From: Vibrio ruber DSM 16370
GTDB taxonomy: Bacteria; Pseudomonadota; Gammaproteobacteria; Enterobacterales; Vibrionaceae
Direction of reading: 5' to 3'
DNA length: 64,000 bases
Assembly: GCF_900163965.1 (NCBI RefSeq)
Contig: NZ_FULE01000015.1
Location: 1 to 64,000 of the forward strand
Part shown: positions 47,401-57,100 of the stretch, piece after piece
Layout of the letters: each line of letters begins with the position of its first letter
How positions within the stretch are numbered: the first letter of the stretch is position 1
Translations under genes and position numbers: made by a program
The notes under the pieces: model-generated
Databases searched by the model: none
What the model saw: only the letters and a program-made list of their open reading frames with translations
Told to the model about the DNA's origin: nothing

Positions 47401-49249
47401 GCTGCGACTGCGCGTTATAACCATAACTGACCTGCGTCTGGACAAACTGCCATTCATCCTGCTCGGCCAGATAGGCATACAAATCCACCCGGGCAATCAG
47501 GTCATGCTCGTAAACCAGCTCAAATCTGAGATTGGTCTCGGTTGAAATCCGCACCGGACGGTGCTGACGGTCATAACTGAGACTCAGTGTATGGTCATAT
47601 GGGTCTTTTATTGAGGTCAGCCTGCCACTGTCACCGCGCATCTGAAAGGTATAAAACCGCTCACCACCAGCAATGATGATGTGTTGCTTATCCCGGCCTA
47701 AAAAGGCGGCTGCTCCGGCCATGCGGTTGGTAATCGCCGGCAGTTGTGCTGTCGGTTTGGGGAAGCGGGTCAGTTTGCCTTCGCCGTCACGCCAGACCAG
47801 CGCATCGCCGTCCACCGTCAGCTGGTGTGACAATGAATGCGACCAGCCATAACCGAGCCCGACATTGGTTTCCACCGCCCCGGTCCGGTACAATCGTTGC
47901 CACTCAAACGGCAACAGGCCAATCAGGTGGCCGTCCGTCAGTGACAGCAGCTCTTCACCGGTTGCCATCGATATCGGGTCTTTGTCACACACCGTGGCTT
48001 CACTGTCTTGTGTCGAGCGCCCTGATTCATTCGTCGCTGCACGGCTGTCATCCGGCAATGTATCGCTATCATGATGCAAGGTGGTGGTACGACGATTATC
48101 GGCCACAAATTCAAGTCTGCCATTACGGTAAACGCCCTGCCCGCCTTTGTTGATGGCCAGACGTTTGAAGGTATCGCTGGCCTTGTTAATCAAATTTTTG
48201 GCAAAGGTAAAAATCTCTTTGACAACTTCTACCAGCGAATTAATCGCTTCAAAAATCTGTTTGCCAGCTGTTTTCATCGACCGCAGCACAGCATAGGCCA
48301 TGCCGGTTGCCGGGGTGGCAATAAAAGAGATAATCAACCCACCGAGCAGCCCCAGTAACACATCCACAATCACCTGACCGCTACAATTGGCGAGCTTATT
48401 CAGTATCGTGGTCATCGGTACCATCGAGATATAAGTCATGATGCCACGCACAAACAGATACATCGCGGCTTCATCCGAAGCGAACAGCAAGGCCTTTTCC
48501 ATCATCCCCGGCGCACTGCTGGCAGTCTCTTTTATCGTATTGATAATATCAGCGACGCCTTCACCCAGATCTTTCAGTGTTTTGACCGGGTCTTTGAGCA
48601 TCTCATAAAGCTCTTCAATGCCGCTCCAGAGCGCTTTCAAACCACTCCAAATCCCATCCGCAAAATTCGAAATCACGGTCAAGACTGACTGCGCGGCCGA
48701 GCTGTTAAAATAACTGTCCCACTGCGGCTGATACCCTTGCCATTTTTGATTCAGCCAACCCGACAGATCACTGCTCAACGTATCATAATGGGAAAACAGC
48801 GAGTCCATCTCTGCCGGTGTCGGCTTATGGTCGATAAAGACCTCGTAATATTTGCCCGGTGTCAGACCGGTGACAGTGGCTTTACCCTGCTCATCAAGCA
48901 TCACTTCCCGTGTATCGCTGCCGTCTTCTGCTTTGACAATCGCCTGAATATTCCCGATCGGCACATGATAAATCGACTGGAACACACTTTCGATTTCCAG
49001 CTTGCCACTGAGCGGACATTGCACGGTGGTTTTGTAGTTATCATCATCTTTACCGACCGTGGTACTCTCGCCACTGACTTTGAGCTGTTTATCCATCGCA
49101 AAAAGAGCAGGGCGATCCATCGCTGCTGTGGCTTTATCTGCGAGTTCGAAATACCACTTCTTAGTCATTTGCCGATATTCGGTCAGCAAATCAGGAAAGC
49201 TGTTCAACTGCTGATTGATATAATGATAAAATGCCTGTTGTTCACTCAT
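44486..49249 (-). CDS. Rhs-family polymorphic toxin (probable type VI effector)
   Basis: 1587 residues from ATG 49249. The N-terminal ~400 residues contain two hydrophobic stretches (MTTILNKLANCSGQVIV, GLLGGLIISFIATPATG) and no obvious PAAR domain. Then comes DPISMATGEELLSL and ~20 RHS/YD repeats that form the cocoon, ending in FITPDPIGLAGGLNNYQYV and WVDPLGLSQC, the usual self-cleavage border. The last ~165 residues are the toxin tip. ITVYRVFGGNANAQGAF and VTTSP loosely recall ADP-ribosyltransferase-like folds, but this is a guess. An immunity gene follows. Confidence 0.92.
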   Translation of the reverse strand: MSEQQAFYHYINQQLNSFPDLLTEYRQMTKKWYFELADKATAAMDRPALFAMDKQLKVSGESTTVGKDDDNYKTTVQCPLSGKLEIESVFQSIYHVPIGNIQAIVKAEDGSDTREVMLDEQGKATVTGLTPGKYYEVFIDHKPTPAEMDSLFSHYDTLSSDLSGWLNQKWQGYQPQWDSYFNSSAAQSVLTVISNFADGIWSGLKALWSGIEELYEMLKDPVKTLKDLGEGVADIINTIKETASSAPGMMEKALLFASDEAAMYLFVRGIMTYISMVPMTTILNKLANCSGQVIVDVLLGLLGGLIISFIATPATGMAYAVLRSMKTAGKQIFEAINSLVEVVKEIFTFAKNLINKASDTFKRLAINKGGQGVYRNGRLEFVADNRRTTTLHHDSDTLPDDSRAATNESGRSTQDSEATVCDKDPISMATGEELLSLTDGHLIGLLPFEWQRLYRTGAVETNVGLGYGWSHSLSHQLTVDGDALVWRDGEGKLTRFPKPTAQLPAITNRMAGAAAFLGRDKQHIIIAGGERFYTFQMRGDSGRLTSIKDPYDHTLSLSYDRQHRPVRISTETNLRFELVYEHDLIARVDLYAYLAEQDEWQFVQTQVSYGYNAQSQLITATNASGETERYTYDAQHVIQSRELAGGAIFRWEWQGEGKQARATRQFSNLTQVDTRYEWDEDAGTVTLTNSDGSQQVYQHDGNARLIKEVDGSGGEYLKAYDDKGRLIQETDALGNVTESVYNDAGELVAKIAPNGLTTQFSYKNGLLSQVQQDKAIWRYRHDAWGHIIEQTDPLGHTTRYDYNDHGLIERITYPDGGLHQLTWNRNGYLVDETTPQGEVIRYRYDILGRLRLRHDSQGVTELSYDRSGRLTKQVLPGGQTRCYEYNAYNKVTRFTDEQGRVTTYDYEFPLHLVTQKTNPGGSTVQYRYDNPFHFVSAIINERGERYQIDYTPTGHVQREVTFDGRQFVYEYDSHTQLTAKTEIGREGGELTTRYAYDAQGKLIEKTLPDESTISYHYDLSGNLTGVDDGQWPLAYAYDVMGRLTVEHQGWASAGYRYDAMGHLTAHLLPDGQQIDYQFQHGRLQQVSLNGHCLTQHQYQVSGLETRRTQGALTSHFQYDELGRLSEHRVSQAQQQTLFRRYQYNRSGNLTQVEDNLRGVTQYHYDPLDRLTQVRGNISESFAHDPAGNLIQDRLSNVSGNQLLFQGDCHYQYDEFGNLIQEARGTHQSLVTTYAYDCQHRLIRVEKPDGSSAEYRYDAFGRRIHKAVTDKTGQTRQTEFLWQGDKLLAESGEHHYQTYLYEYGSFKPLALVTGEGADNATPYFYHLDQIGTPLEITDATGAVAWSVDYHSYGNVAYQRKAEIVSPLRFQGQYYDAETGLHYNRHRYYSPGTGRFITPDPIGLAGGLNNYQYVKNPTGWVDPLGLSQCVGSCAGAGSGDLLAEKNKFGKYSTAIDSKVTVIQKDENIPDWIQESFLDSNYRTVSTNEDITVYRVFGGNANAQGAFVTTSPALNKIQAKIEAALLPEWKNTRSFEAEIRIPKGIQLNIGKVAPQTISSTGTVLDGLSDQLLMPQNWPKEWIVSLRSVKP

Positions 49250-49532
49250 GAGAGCATCCCTAACCGTTGCGCATCCGATAAAAATAAACGGATACGCCCA
49301 CCCCTCATATTGGGTTTTCAACCAGACGCTATTTTATTGGATCAGAAAGGAAACTGTTGGCTGATAGGCAATTGACGGGAGGAAAATCTCATAAAAATAA
49401 TAGGATTTCATATTTTCTCATTCATACAGGAATGAGTAATTCCCTATCACATCAGAATCATCAGTTCGGAAATAGCCTGAAGACCGAGAAATAATTCAAG
49501 TCGTAGCTTGAAAGAAAACAAACTGTTAACTG

Positions 49533-49844
49533 ACACCCAAAATCTCATACTTTTTTCATACTTTTATTTTCCGAAAAACAGATAACCTACCCTCTGCACT
49601 GGCAAAATCCGGTGCCGGGCGTAGGAACCCGCTCACAAGACTCCAAGTATTATAGGTTGCTAACTTTTAGTTGGTTTTTTACTATATGCGGCCTCAGCAC
49701 ATCTGAATTATGGTGAGCTGGGCAAGGCAGCCTTAGCTGACCGTGTCTTGGAGAGCGGTATTCCTACACCTTGTTCCAGTTCACCACCCGAGTGTAGGAA
49801 CTCTTGTGGTGAGTTTATTTTCATCATTCTCCAAGGAATCAACT
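49533..49844 (+). repeat. Structured leader, copy 2
   Basis: It begins with the 100 bases identical to copy 1. The stem here is TTCCTACAC...GTGTAGGAA, shifted but preserved relative to copy 1, and CACCAC/GTGGTG is retained. It lies upstream of the second small ORF. It has the same orientation as copy 1, 6.7 kb away, with the Rhs block between. The 49250-49532 gap before it, upstream of rhs, has no gene and probably holds the rhs promoter. Confidence 0.6.
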
Positions 49845-50030
49845 ATGTACGAAACCATCCCTTATAATCCCGAGTTCGCCCAAAAAGCCCGTGAATATTT
49901 GCGTCAGTTAGAAGAAATGTTTGAAGCCGAACAGCGGCACAACAGTCAAGAGCTACGCAACGTACTGCTGTATCTGAATAATCTGATTACCACTCATTAC
50001 GTGCGCTATCATGAAGAGCCTGATGAGTAA
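49845..50030 (+). CDS. Small helical protein, 61 aa (copy 2)
   Basis: A near-identical paralogue of the 65-residue protein at 43145 (EEMFEAEQ instead of EEIFEAEQ, and a different C-terminal few residues). CAAGGAA precedes the ATG. The function is unknown. It lies between the rhs promoter and the last immunity gene, opposite to both. Confidence 0.65.
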   Translation: MYETIPYNPEFAQKAREYLRQLEEMFEAEQRHNSQELRNVLLYLNNLITTHYVRYHEEPDE

Positions 50031-50071
50031 AATTTGGTGTGACTATTAATTTAATTGGTTTATTTAGTTTT

Positions 50072-50091
50072 CGAGCCGCAATTGCGGCTCG
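50072..50091. terminator. GAGCCGC hairpin, copy 2
   Basis: CGAGCCGC-AATT-GCGGCTCG lies between the small ORF (rightward) and the third immunity gene (leftward). The loop differs from copy 1 (AATT versus GGTT) while the stem is unchanged. Confidence 0.6.
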
Positions 50092-50112
50092 TTATATTGA
50101 ACATCATTGATA

Positions 50113-51411
50113 TCACGACACCCGTACATAATCCTGCAGTACCGAGCGGACTTCTTCACTTTCCCATTGATAGCCGGCAGCATATAACGCTCTGACCCGT
50201 TGGTTGGCTTCTTGGAGTTCATCACTCATCGGTTGCCATTCAGATTCGGGGAGTGGCTGACACCAGTTGACCACTTCTTCTCGGTTCATCATCTGACTCG
50301 GCAGAACATCTAAATCACGCTCCAGATACCAGTGTGCCCAGTAGCGTAATGTCACAATATTCCACAGCCGCCATAAAGGATAAAACAGTGGATTTTTTCG
50401 GCGCATCTCCTGCATCTTTTGCCGATAAGCCGCCCGGGTGTAATCTGCCGTTTCAGTTTGCAGTTTGGCAGCGGCTGTCTGATCAATCCCTTGTGCACCG
50501 TGCTCCATATAATCACGGATCAATTCAAACAATGACAGACCTTCTTCTTTTGAATACACCGACAGACTGATCAAATATTTTTTATCCGTCTCGCCCGGTA
50601 AAGGGCACATAAAATTCAGCGTATACATCGTCCGTAAACCAATATAACTAACGGCACTTAAGTGGTGTAATTCAACCGCCACTTGCTCCCACGGCACACC
50701 AATAAATTGTTGTTGCTCGGTTTGACGAGGCTGCTTTCTTAGCTGACGAAAATAGGTAAACCACGGTTTAAGGGGAAAATATAAAAGAACAATTCCAGAA
50801 AACATTAAAATTAGACCTATAAACAAAAATATTTGCTCTCGGTCAAATAACATTGCCCACCCCATAATAATAGATAAAACACCTGATACAATTAAGAAAA
50901 AATTTCGATCTGACACCTTTTTATTAGAGCTTTGACTTGGAGTTGTACCAAAAATTGAAGGTCGATTTATTCCATCCAAATTAACAGAAGATATTAATAC
51001 CTCCTGTTTTTGAGGGTGGAAAGTTATTGGCATACTTTCACGGGATCTATCAGAAAATTCTTTAAACTGGAAATAAATTCCCCCACCGATAAATAAGGTA
51101 AAAAGTACAGGCATTGGTAATATAGGTAATAAAAAATACTTCAATCCAAAGATCCAAAAACCAGCAATAAAACTGATCGCTAATAACACTAGTAGTAGTA
51201 ACATCTGTATCACCCCAGGAGCTGAGTTGATACTACGTAATCCCAATAAGCCATGTTGATTGACCGAAATGGATTTGGTTACAGCAATCGGCTGACGATT
51301 ATTTGTTACTGGTAAAGGTGCCAATGCCAGCCTTTCTATATCATTGTCTTTGACCACTTGCCCGCAGGACATCATCGCAATCGTTTCGGGTTGGGCTAAC
51401 TCACTCATCAT
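50113..51411 (-). CDS. TsiV2-like membrane immunity protein, copy A
   Basis: 432 residues. The first ~45 and the last ~235 residues are nearly identical to copies B and C (starting SELAQPETIAMMSCGQVVKD; ending with NREEVVNWCQPLPESEWQPM). Residues ~55-200 differ and hold two pairs of membrane spans (LLLLVLLAISFIAGFWIFG, FFLIVSGVLSIIMGWAMLF). It is third after the VasX-like toxin. Position and topology match TsiV2, the VasX immunity protein of V. cholerae. It is closest to copy C in the first span pair. Confidence 0.75.
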   Translation of the reverse strand: MMSELAQPETIAMMSCGQVVKDNDIERLALAPLPVTNNRQPIAVTKSISVNQHGLLGLRSINSAPGVIQMLLLLVLLAISFIAGFWIFGLKYFLLPILPMPVLFTLFIGGGIYFQFKEFSDRSRESMPITFHPQKQEVLISSVNLDGINRPSIFGTTPSQSSNKKVSDRNFFLIVSGVLSIIMGWAMLFDREQIFLFIGLILMFSGIVLLYFPLKPWFTYFRQLRKQPRQTEQQQFIGVPWEQVAVELHHLSAVSYIGLRTMYTLNFMCPLPGETDKKYLISLSVYSKEEGLSLFELIRDYMEHGAQGIDQTAAAKLQTETADYTRAAYRQKMQEMRRKNPLFYPLWRLWNIVTLRYWAHWYLERDLDVLPSQMMNREEVVNWCQPLPESEWQPMSDELQEANQRVRALYAAGYQWESEEVRSVLQDYVRVS

Positions 51412-51433
51412 TTCACATCAGATAACCAGATTT

Positions 51434-51453
51434 CGAGCCGCGGTTGCGGCTCG
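51434..51453. terminator. GAGCCGC hairpin, copy 3
   Basis: CGAGCCGC-GGTT-GCGGCTCG sits between immunity copies A and B. It is part of the duplicated unit, ~1362 bp from the previous hairpin. Confidence 0.55.
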
Positions 51454-51474
51454 TTATATTGAACATCATTGATA

Positions 51475-52782
51475 TCACGACACCCGCACATAATCCTGCA
51501 GTACCGAGCGGACTTCTTCACTTTCCCATTGATAACCGGCAGCATATAACGCTCTGACCCGTTGGTTGGCTTCTTGGAGTTCATCACTCATCGGTTGCCA
51601 TTCAGATTCGGGGAGTGGCTGACACCAGTTGACCACTTCTTCTCGGTTCATCATCTGACTCGGCAGAACATCTAAATCACGCTCCAGATACCAGTGTGCC
51701 CAGTAGCGTAACGTCACAATATTCCACAGCCGCCATAAAGGATAAAACAGCGGATTTTTTCGACGCATCTCCTGCATCTTCTGTCGATAAGCCGCCCGGG
51801 TGTAATCTGCCGTTTCAGTTTGCAGTTTGGCAGCGGCTGTCTGTTCAATCCCTTGAGCACCGTACTCCATATAATTACGGATCAATTCAAACAATGACAG
51901 ACCTTCTTCTTTTGAATACACCGGCAGACTGATCAAATATTTTTTATCCGTCTCCCCCGGTAAAGGACACATAAAATTCAGCGTATACATCGTCCGTAAA
52001 CCAATATAACTGACGGCACTTAAGTGGTGTAGTTCAACCGCCACTTGCTCCCACGGCACACCAATAAATTGTTGTTGCTCGGTTTGACGAGGCTGCTTTT
52101 TTAGCTGCCGAAAATAGGTAAACCACGGTTTGAGCGGGATATATAGGCAGAAGAGACCAATCAGTATTAAAGATATGGTTAAAGGTAACCCTTCACCATA
52201 TTCTGAGTCCAGAATATGACCGACACATCTCGCCCAACCAAGCGAAAAAATAATAGCTCCGGAGAATGCAGCTAAAATCACCCTATCTGATGCTCCTTTC
52301 TTAAAACCATCACTGTTCATTGAACTAAATAGTGAAGGGCGCTCCAATTTGTTTCCTGCTCGATAAATGAGCACTTCCTGCCTTTGCGGATGAAAAACCG
52401 TAGGAACATTCCTACGAACACTATCTCTTCCATCCTTTTGGTCAAAGTATAATGTCCCACCTAAAAAAACACTAAAGAACAAGGGTATTGGTAGAAAAAA
52501 CAAAAGCATCTTGCTCATCATAAACCAAACAAAAATAATACTCCCTAATAAAAATATGCCTCCAAAGAGCATGAGTTTAGCCGCACCAATATTTGCATTA
52601 ACACGACGAATTTCTAACAACTTTTTTTTATTAATCGCAACAAATTTCGTTACGGAAATCGGCTGGCGATTATTTGTCACTGGTAAAGGAGCCAATGCCA
52701 GCCTTTCTATATCATTGTCTTTGACCACTTGCCCACAGGACATCATCGCAATCGTCTCGGCTTGGGCTAACTCACTCATCAT
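51475..52782 (-). CDS. TsiV2-like membrane immunity protein, copy B
   Basis: 435 residues. It has the same conserved ends as copies A and C, but its middle is the most divergent of the three (AINKKKLLEIRRVNANIG, FGGIFLLGSIIFVWFMM, AAFSGAIIFSLGWARCVG). The membrane-span pattern is kept. The differing middle should set which toxin variant is recognised (inference). It lies in the minus-strand series vasX-C-B-A. Confidence 0.75.
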   Translation of the reverse strand: MMSELAQAETIAMMSCGQVVKDNDIERLALAPLPVTNNRQPISVTKFVAINKKKLLEIRRVNANIGAAKLMLFGGIFLLGSIIFVWFMMSKMLLFFLPIPLFFSVFLGGTLYFDQKDGRDSVRRNVPTVFHPQRQEVLIYRAGNKLERPSLFSSMNSDGFKKGASDRVILAAFSGAIIFSLGWARCVGHILDSEYGEGLPLTISLILIGLFCLYIPLKPWFTYFRQLKKQPRQTEQQQFIGVPWEQVAVELHHLSAVSYIGLRTMYTLNFMCPLPGETDKKYLISLPVYSKEEGLSLFELIRNYMEYGAQGIEQTAAAKLQTETADYTRAAYRQKMQEMRRKNPLFYPLWRLWNIVTLRYWAHWYLERDLDVLPSQMMNREEVVNWCQPLPESEWQPMSDELQEANQRVRALYAAGYQWESEEVRSVLQDYVRVS

Positions 52783-52804
52783 TTTACATCAGATAACCAG
52801 ACTT

Positions 52805-52824
52805 CGAGCCGCAATTGCGGCTCG
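52805..52824. terminator. GAGCCGC hairpin, copy 4
   Basis: CGAGCCGC-AATT-GCGGCTCG lies between immunity copies B and C, 1371 bp from copy 3. Confidence 0.55.
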
Positions 52825-52845
52825 TTATATTGAACATCATTGATA

Positions 52846-54156
52846 TCACAACACTCGCACATAATCCTGCAGTACCGAGCGGACTTCTTCACTTTCCCAT
52901 TGATAACCGGCAGCATATAACGCTCTGACCCGTTGATTGGCTTCTTGGAGTTCATCACTCATCGGTTGCCATTCAGATTCGGGGAGCGGCTGACACCAGT
53001 TGACCACTTCTTCTCGGTTCATCATCTGACTCGGCAGAACATCTAAATCACGCTCCAGATACCAGTGTGCCCAGTAGCGTAACGTCACAATATTCCACAG
53101 CCGCCATAAAGGATAAAACAGCGGATTTTTTCGACGCATCTCCTGCATCTTCTGCCGATAAGCCGCCCGGGTGTAATCTGCCGTTTCAGTTTGCAGTTTG
53201 GCAGCGGCTGTCTGGTCAATCCCTTGTGCACCGTGCTCCATATAATCACGGATCAATTCAAATAATGACAGGCCCTCTTCTTTTGAATACACCGGCAGAC
53301 TGATCAAATATTTTTTATTCGTCTCCCCCGGTAAAGGACACATAAAATTCAGCGTATACATCGTCCGTAAACCAATATAACTAACGGCACTTAAGTGGTG
53401 TAGTTCAACCGCCACTTGCTCCCACGGCACACCAATAAATTGTTGTTGCTCGGTTTGACGAGGCTGCTTTCTGAGCTGACGAAAATAGGTAAACCACGGT
53501 TTGAGCGGGATATATATTAGTAATGCACCTCCTAACAGAAAAATAATACCGGTTATCAACCAAGCGGTAGAAAGCCCCCTTTCAGCAAAAAATAATCCCC
53601 ACCCTGCAGAAAATAAAGCAAATCCAGCAAATCCAGATAAGAGGGTGAGATCTGACATACCTTCGCTATAACCTTTGCTTGTCATATTACCAAAAAAAGA
53701 AGGTCGAATAAGGCCAGCTGATTTGACTCTTGAGATTAACAATTCCCGCTTCTGAGGATGAAAAATTACTGGTATATTTTTACGAGCGCTATCAGCAGAA
53801 TCTTTAAACTGTAAATAAATCCCTCCCCCCACAAATAAGGTAAACAAGACCGGAACTGGTAAAATAGGTAATAAAAAATACATCAATCCAAAGATCCAAA
53901 AACTAGCGATAAAACCGAGAGCCAATAATAAGATGAGCAGCAACATCTGTATCAAGCCTGGTGCAGCATTAACACTACGTAATTCCAATAATCCATGTTG
54001 ATTGACCGAAATGGATTTGGTTACAGCAATCGGCTGACGATTATTTGTTACTGGTAAAGGTGCCAATGCCAGCCTTTCTATATCATTGTCTTTGACCACT
54101 TGCCCACAGGACATCATCGCAATCGTCTCGGCTTGGGCTGTCAATTCACTCATCAT
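52846..54156 (-). CDS. TsiV2-like membrane immunity protein, copy C
   Basis: 436 residues. The start codon directly follows the stop of the VasX-like gene (TAA-ATG), so translation is coupled and this copy is the best candidate for the cognate immunity protein. Span pairs are LLLILLLALGFIASFWIFG and LLSGFAGFALFSAGWGLFF. The rest is nearly identical to A and B. It has one extra residue near the start (SELTAQAET). It should sit in the inner membrane and block the pore-forming toxin. Confidence 0.78.
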   Translation of the reverse strand: MMSELTAQAETIAMMSCGQVVKDNDIERLALAPLPVTNNRQPIAVTKSISVNQHGLLELRSVNAAPGLIQMLLLILLLALGFIASFWIFGLMYFLLPILPVPVLFTLFVGGGIYLQFKDSADSARKNIPVIFHPQKRELLISRVKSAGLIRPSFFGNMTSKGYSEGMSDLTLLSGFAGFALFSAGWGLFFAERGLSTAWLITGIIFLLGGALLIYIPLKPWFTYFRQLRKQPRQTEQQQFIGVPWEQVAVELHHLSAVSYIGLRTMYTLNFMCPLPGETNKKYLISLPVYSKEEGLSLFELIRDYMEHGAQGIDQTAAAKLQTETADYTRAAYRQKMQEMRRKNPLFYPLWRLWNIVTLRYWAHWYLERDLDVLPSQMMNREEVVNWCQPLPESEWQPMSDELQEANQRVRALYAAGYQWESEEVRSVLQDYVRVL

Positions 54157-57100
54157 TTAACTCCATGCAACCAGATGTGAACCCGAAGGGGCATCGATTT
54201 CTTCCTGACTGAGGCTGAGCACATTATGGTCGGTGAACGGTATGTGCATCGCTTTATTCATACGAAAATCCCAGTTGTTCCGATACCATTTATTTTCACC
54301 ACTCCGCAGCGATACACAGCACCGAATTTGATTGATATATCTTTCATTTAACCAGTCACTGCGAACAAAAAAGGTTAGTTCACAGCCACCATTCATCGGC
54401 AGTAACGTCGCATCCACTTTCAGTGACTCCAGCACATCAACCCACTCCCCGCGGAATCTGCGTCTCGGATCCCGGCAGAATGCTTTCAGCTCCAGCTTGC
54501 AATTTTCAGCGGTCGGTCGCGAAACTTGAGGCAGAAAAATTTTCAATTGTACTTCGGTCTCAGCCGACTGATCCTCTGTATATGTGTTATTAAGCACTTC
54601 ATAACGGGCTCCCGGCTTAAACGACTGCGGTGCCAAGACTTCATAATGGTTGGTCAGTGACCAGCCTTGATCATCCTTACCCCATGCGGTGTCATCCGCC
54701 CAATCGACCAGTGGCGGCCACTTGTAGTACTGCCACAACTTATCGAGTACAAAAAATGCCACCCACAAATAGACATTTAAACGGATCCATTTAGCAGCTA
54801 CTCTCAGGGTAGAGGTCATCGCAGCTTCTGCACCTACAATCCCCCCAGTGAAGAACTTGCTGGATATAGACATATATCGATACGATTCATATATTCCTAC
54901 ACCGAGGCCAGCAGCACTTGCTGCAAAACGAAAGGATGACAAAATAAACAGAGATAAATCATTTGACAAAGATTTGTAAGCATCCATACCAGCATTCCAC
55001 GTTCGGATCCCCATCCCAATCGCGCCCATCGCTGTTACAATCGGTGTACTGTAAACTGTCCATGTCGCCAGACGAGCCAGTGTTGCCTCATGCAGCGCTT
55101 CATCACCTACTTTCAAAGAGGCATTAAGCCACGCGGTATAAATCGTGCCGGCAGAAGAAATAACAGAGGCGGTTGCGGTAATCCCGGCCTCTGCAAAAGT
55201 GAGTAATTCCCCTTCTTGGGGGTCATCATCGGTCAAAGCTTCCCACGCGTGCCATGCACTCCAGACATACATATAAGTCAGCAGGAAAGATATACTGGTC
55301 TTGACAATTTTACCGGCATCGGGTTTACCTTCTGCGGTCAGCATTTCCCGTACCGTCCCCCGGGCGTTGATGCTTCTGACCATCTGTTTGGCTTCATCCA
55401 TCACCTGAGACATCGGATAACTACCACTCTTTTTGATGCCAAGGCTGACCTCCGGGCCGGAGTGACTCAGAATTTCATTATATTTTGACCGGAACTGACC
55501 TAATAATTGGTTTTTTGAACGCTTTGCTGCCCTTAATTCACGCACATAATTTGCCCGGGCAGTATGGCGGGCTGATTTTGACATTTGCAGAATGCTATTG
55601 TTACGGCCTTTAATGGCTTTAATCGTCTGCTCGGTCTGTTTGAGGTTTTTATTGATTTGATCGAGTTCCTGATGCAGTGACTGAAGCTTACTGGCCGCCT
55701 GTTGATCCGGGATATGCCACTGGATACCATTGGCTTTAAAGTTCAGATTAAGCAGTTGTTTTGTCCCTTGACTGAGCTTATCCAGATTATTGCTCAAACG
55801 CTGGGTAAAGTTCATCTCTCCTCCCGGCGCTTGTAATGCTGCGGTCATCGACACAACAAATGCTTCATTCTTTAAAGATAAGCTCTGAACAACCCGGGCC
55901 TTCAGATCGTCATCAAGAATCGGATTCAGGTGATTCAGATTATTGGCTGTCTCCACTTTTTTATTAAATGATTCAACCCCTTTCAGCGCATCACCGATAC
56001 TGACAAACTTTTTCCTGATATTGAGTACATCTTTCACTGAAACAAATGTGGTATCACTGGCAATGTCATCGTAAACCGATAACGGAAAATCATCCTCCCC
56101 GGCATAATACTCCAGCAACCATTGATCATCGTTATTTTTAAAAAAAGCGGTCAGAATGTCTTCATAATCCAGTTTAATTTTGAAGTGTTCTTTATTTTTC
56201 GGAGAAATATAAGCAGCCAGCAGAGACCACTTGGGTGCAATCCCTTTTACATAAGGATTCAGACGTTCCAGATTCTCTGAAACTGTCACTTTATAATCAT
56301 CCCACTTTGTCACAAAATCAGTCATTTCATCATAATGAATCACCGTTTTGATGCCGTCTTTGCCAAAAGCCCCACCCTCAATCAATTGCTTGTATTCAGC
56401 GGCGCACTTTTCCAGCGTACTTTTCGCTGTGTAATAAGAAATGCTGTAATCCTCAGCCAGTTTCTTTGCCATTGCATTGGCTTTATTATTAACCGATCTT
56501 CCCATATTGGCAGGATAGGAACTTTGGTAACCATCTTTACCGAAAATACCGGGAACGCTGGAAGCCGCTTCCCAGTGATATTCATTCTGATCATTTAAAA
56601 CTTCGATATGGTTTTTTAACCGTGCTGATAGTGCCTTTCTTTCCTCGTCATCAGAGACATGAATGCCTAATGAATCCAGTAGTGAATCAAATCGCCCGGC
56701 TAAGAATTGATCGACCTGCATCAGATTATTCAATAACTGCGCAACTTCATAGCGATCACAGTTACGGTGCCCATCCACTTCTTTTTCATACCAAGTTTTA
56801 TATTGGGTCTTTAAATCGTTTTGCCGTTCAGCAGCTTCAACCAGATCGGCACAAATATCATTAATCAATAAAACGGCGCTATCTTTTTCATATTCGGGTA
56901 ATACCGAAGATTGCACCGGCGACTGGGCTTCCGGCTGAAAGATTAAATTGGATAACCACCAATACTGACCTGAATCATACTGACCACCAGACTCCGTTCT
57001 CTGCGCTGAAAAATCGATACAACCCGGGATTTTTTCTGTCGGCATTAGCCCTTTGGTGCCATTGATGGGGTCAACATCACCCAGCAAGACCCGGTTCATC

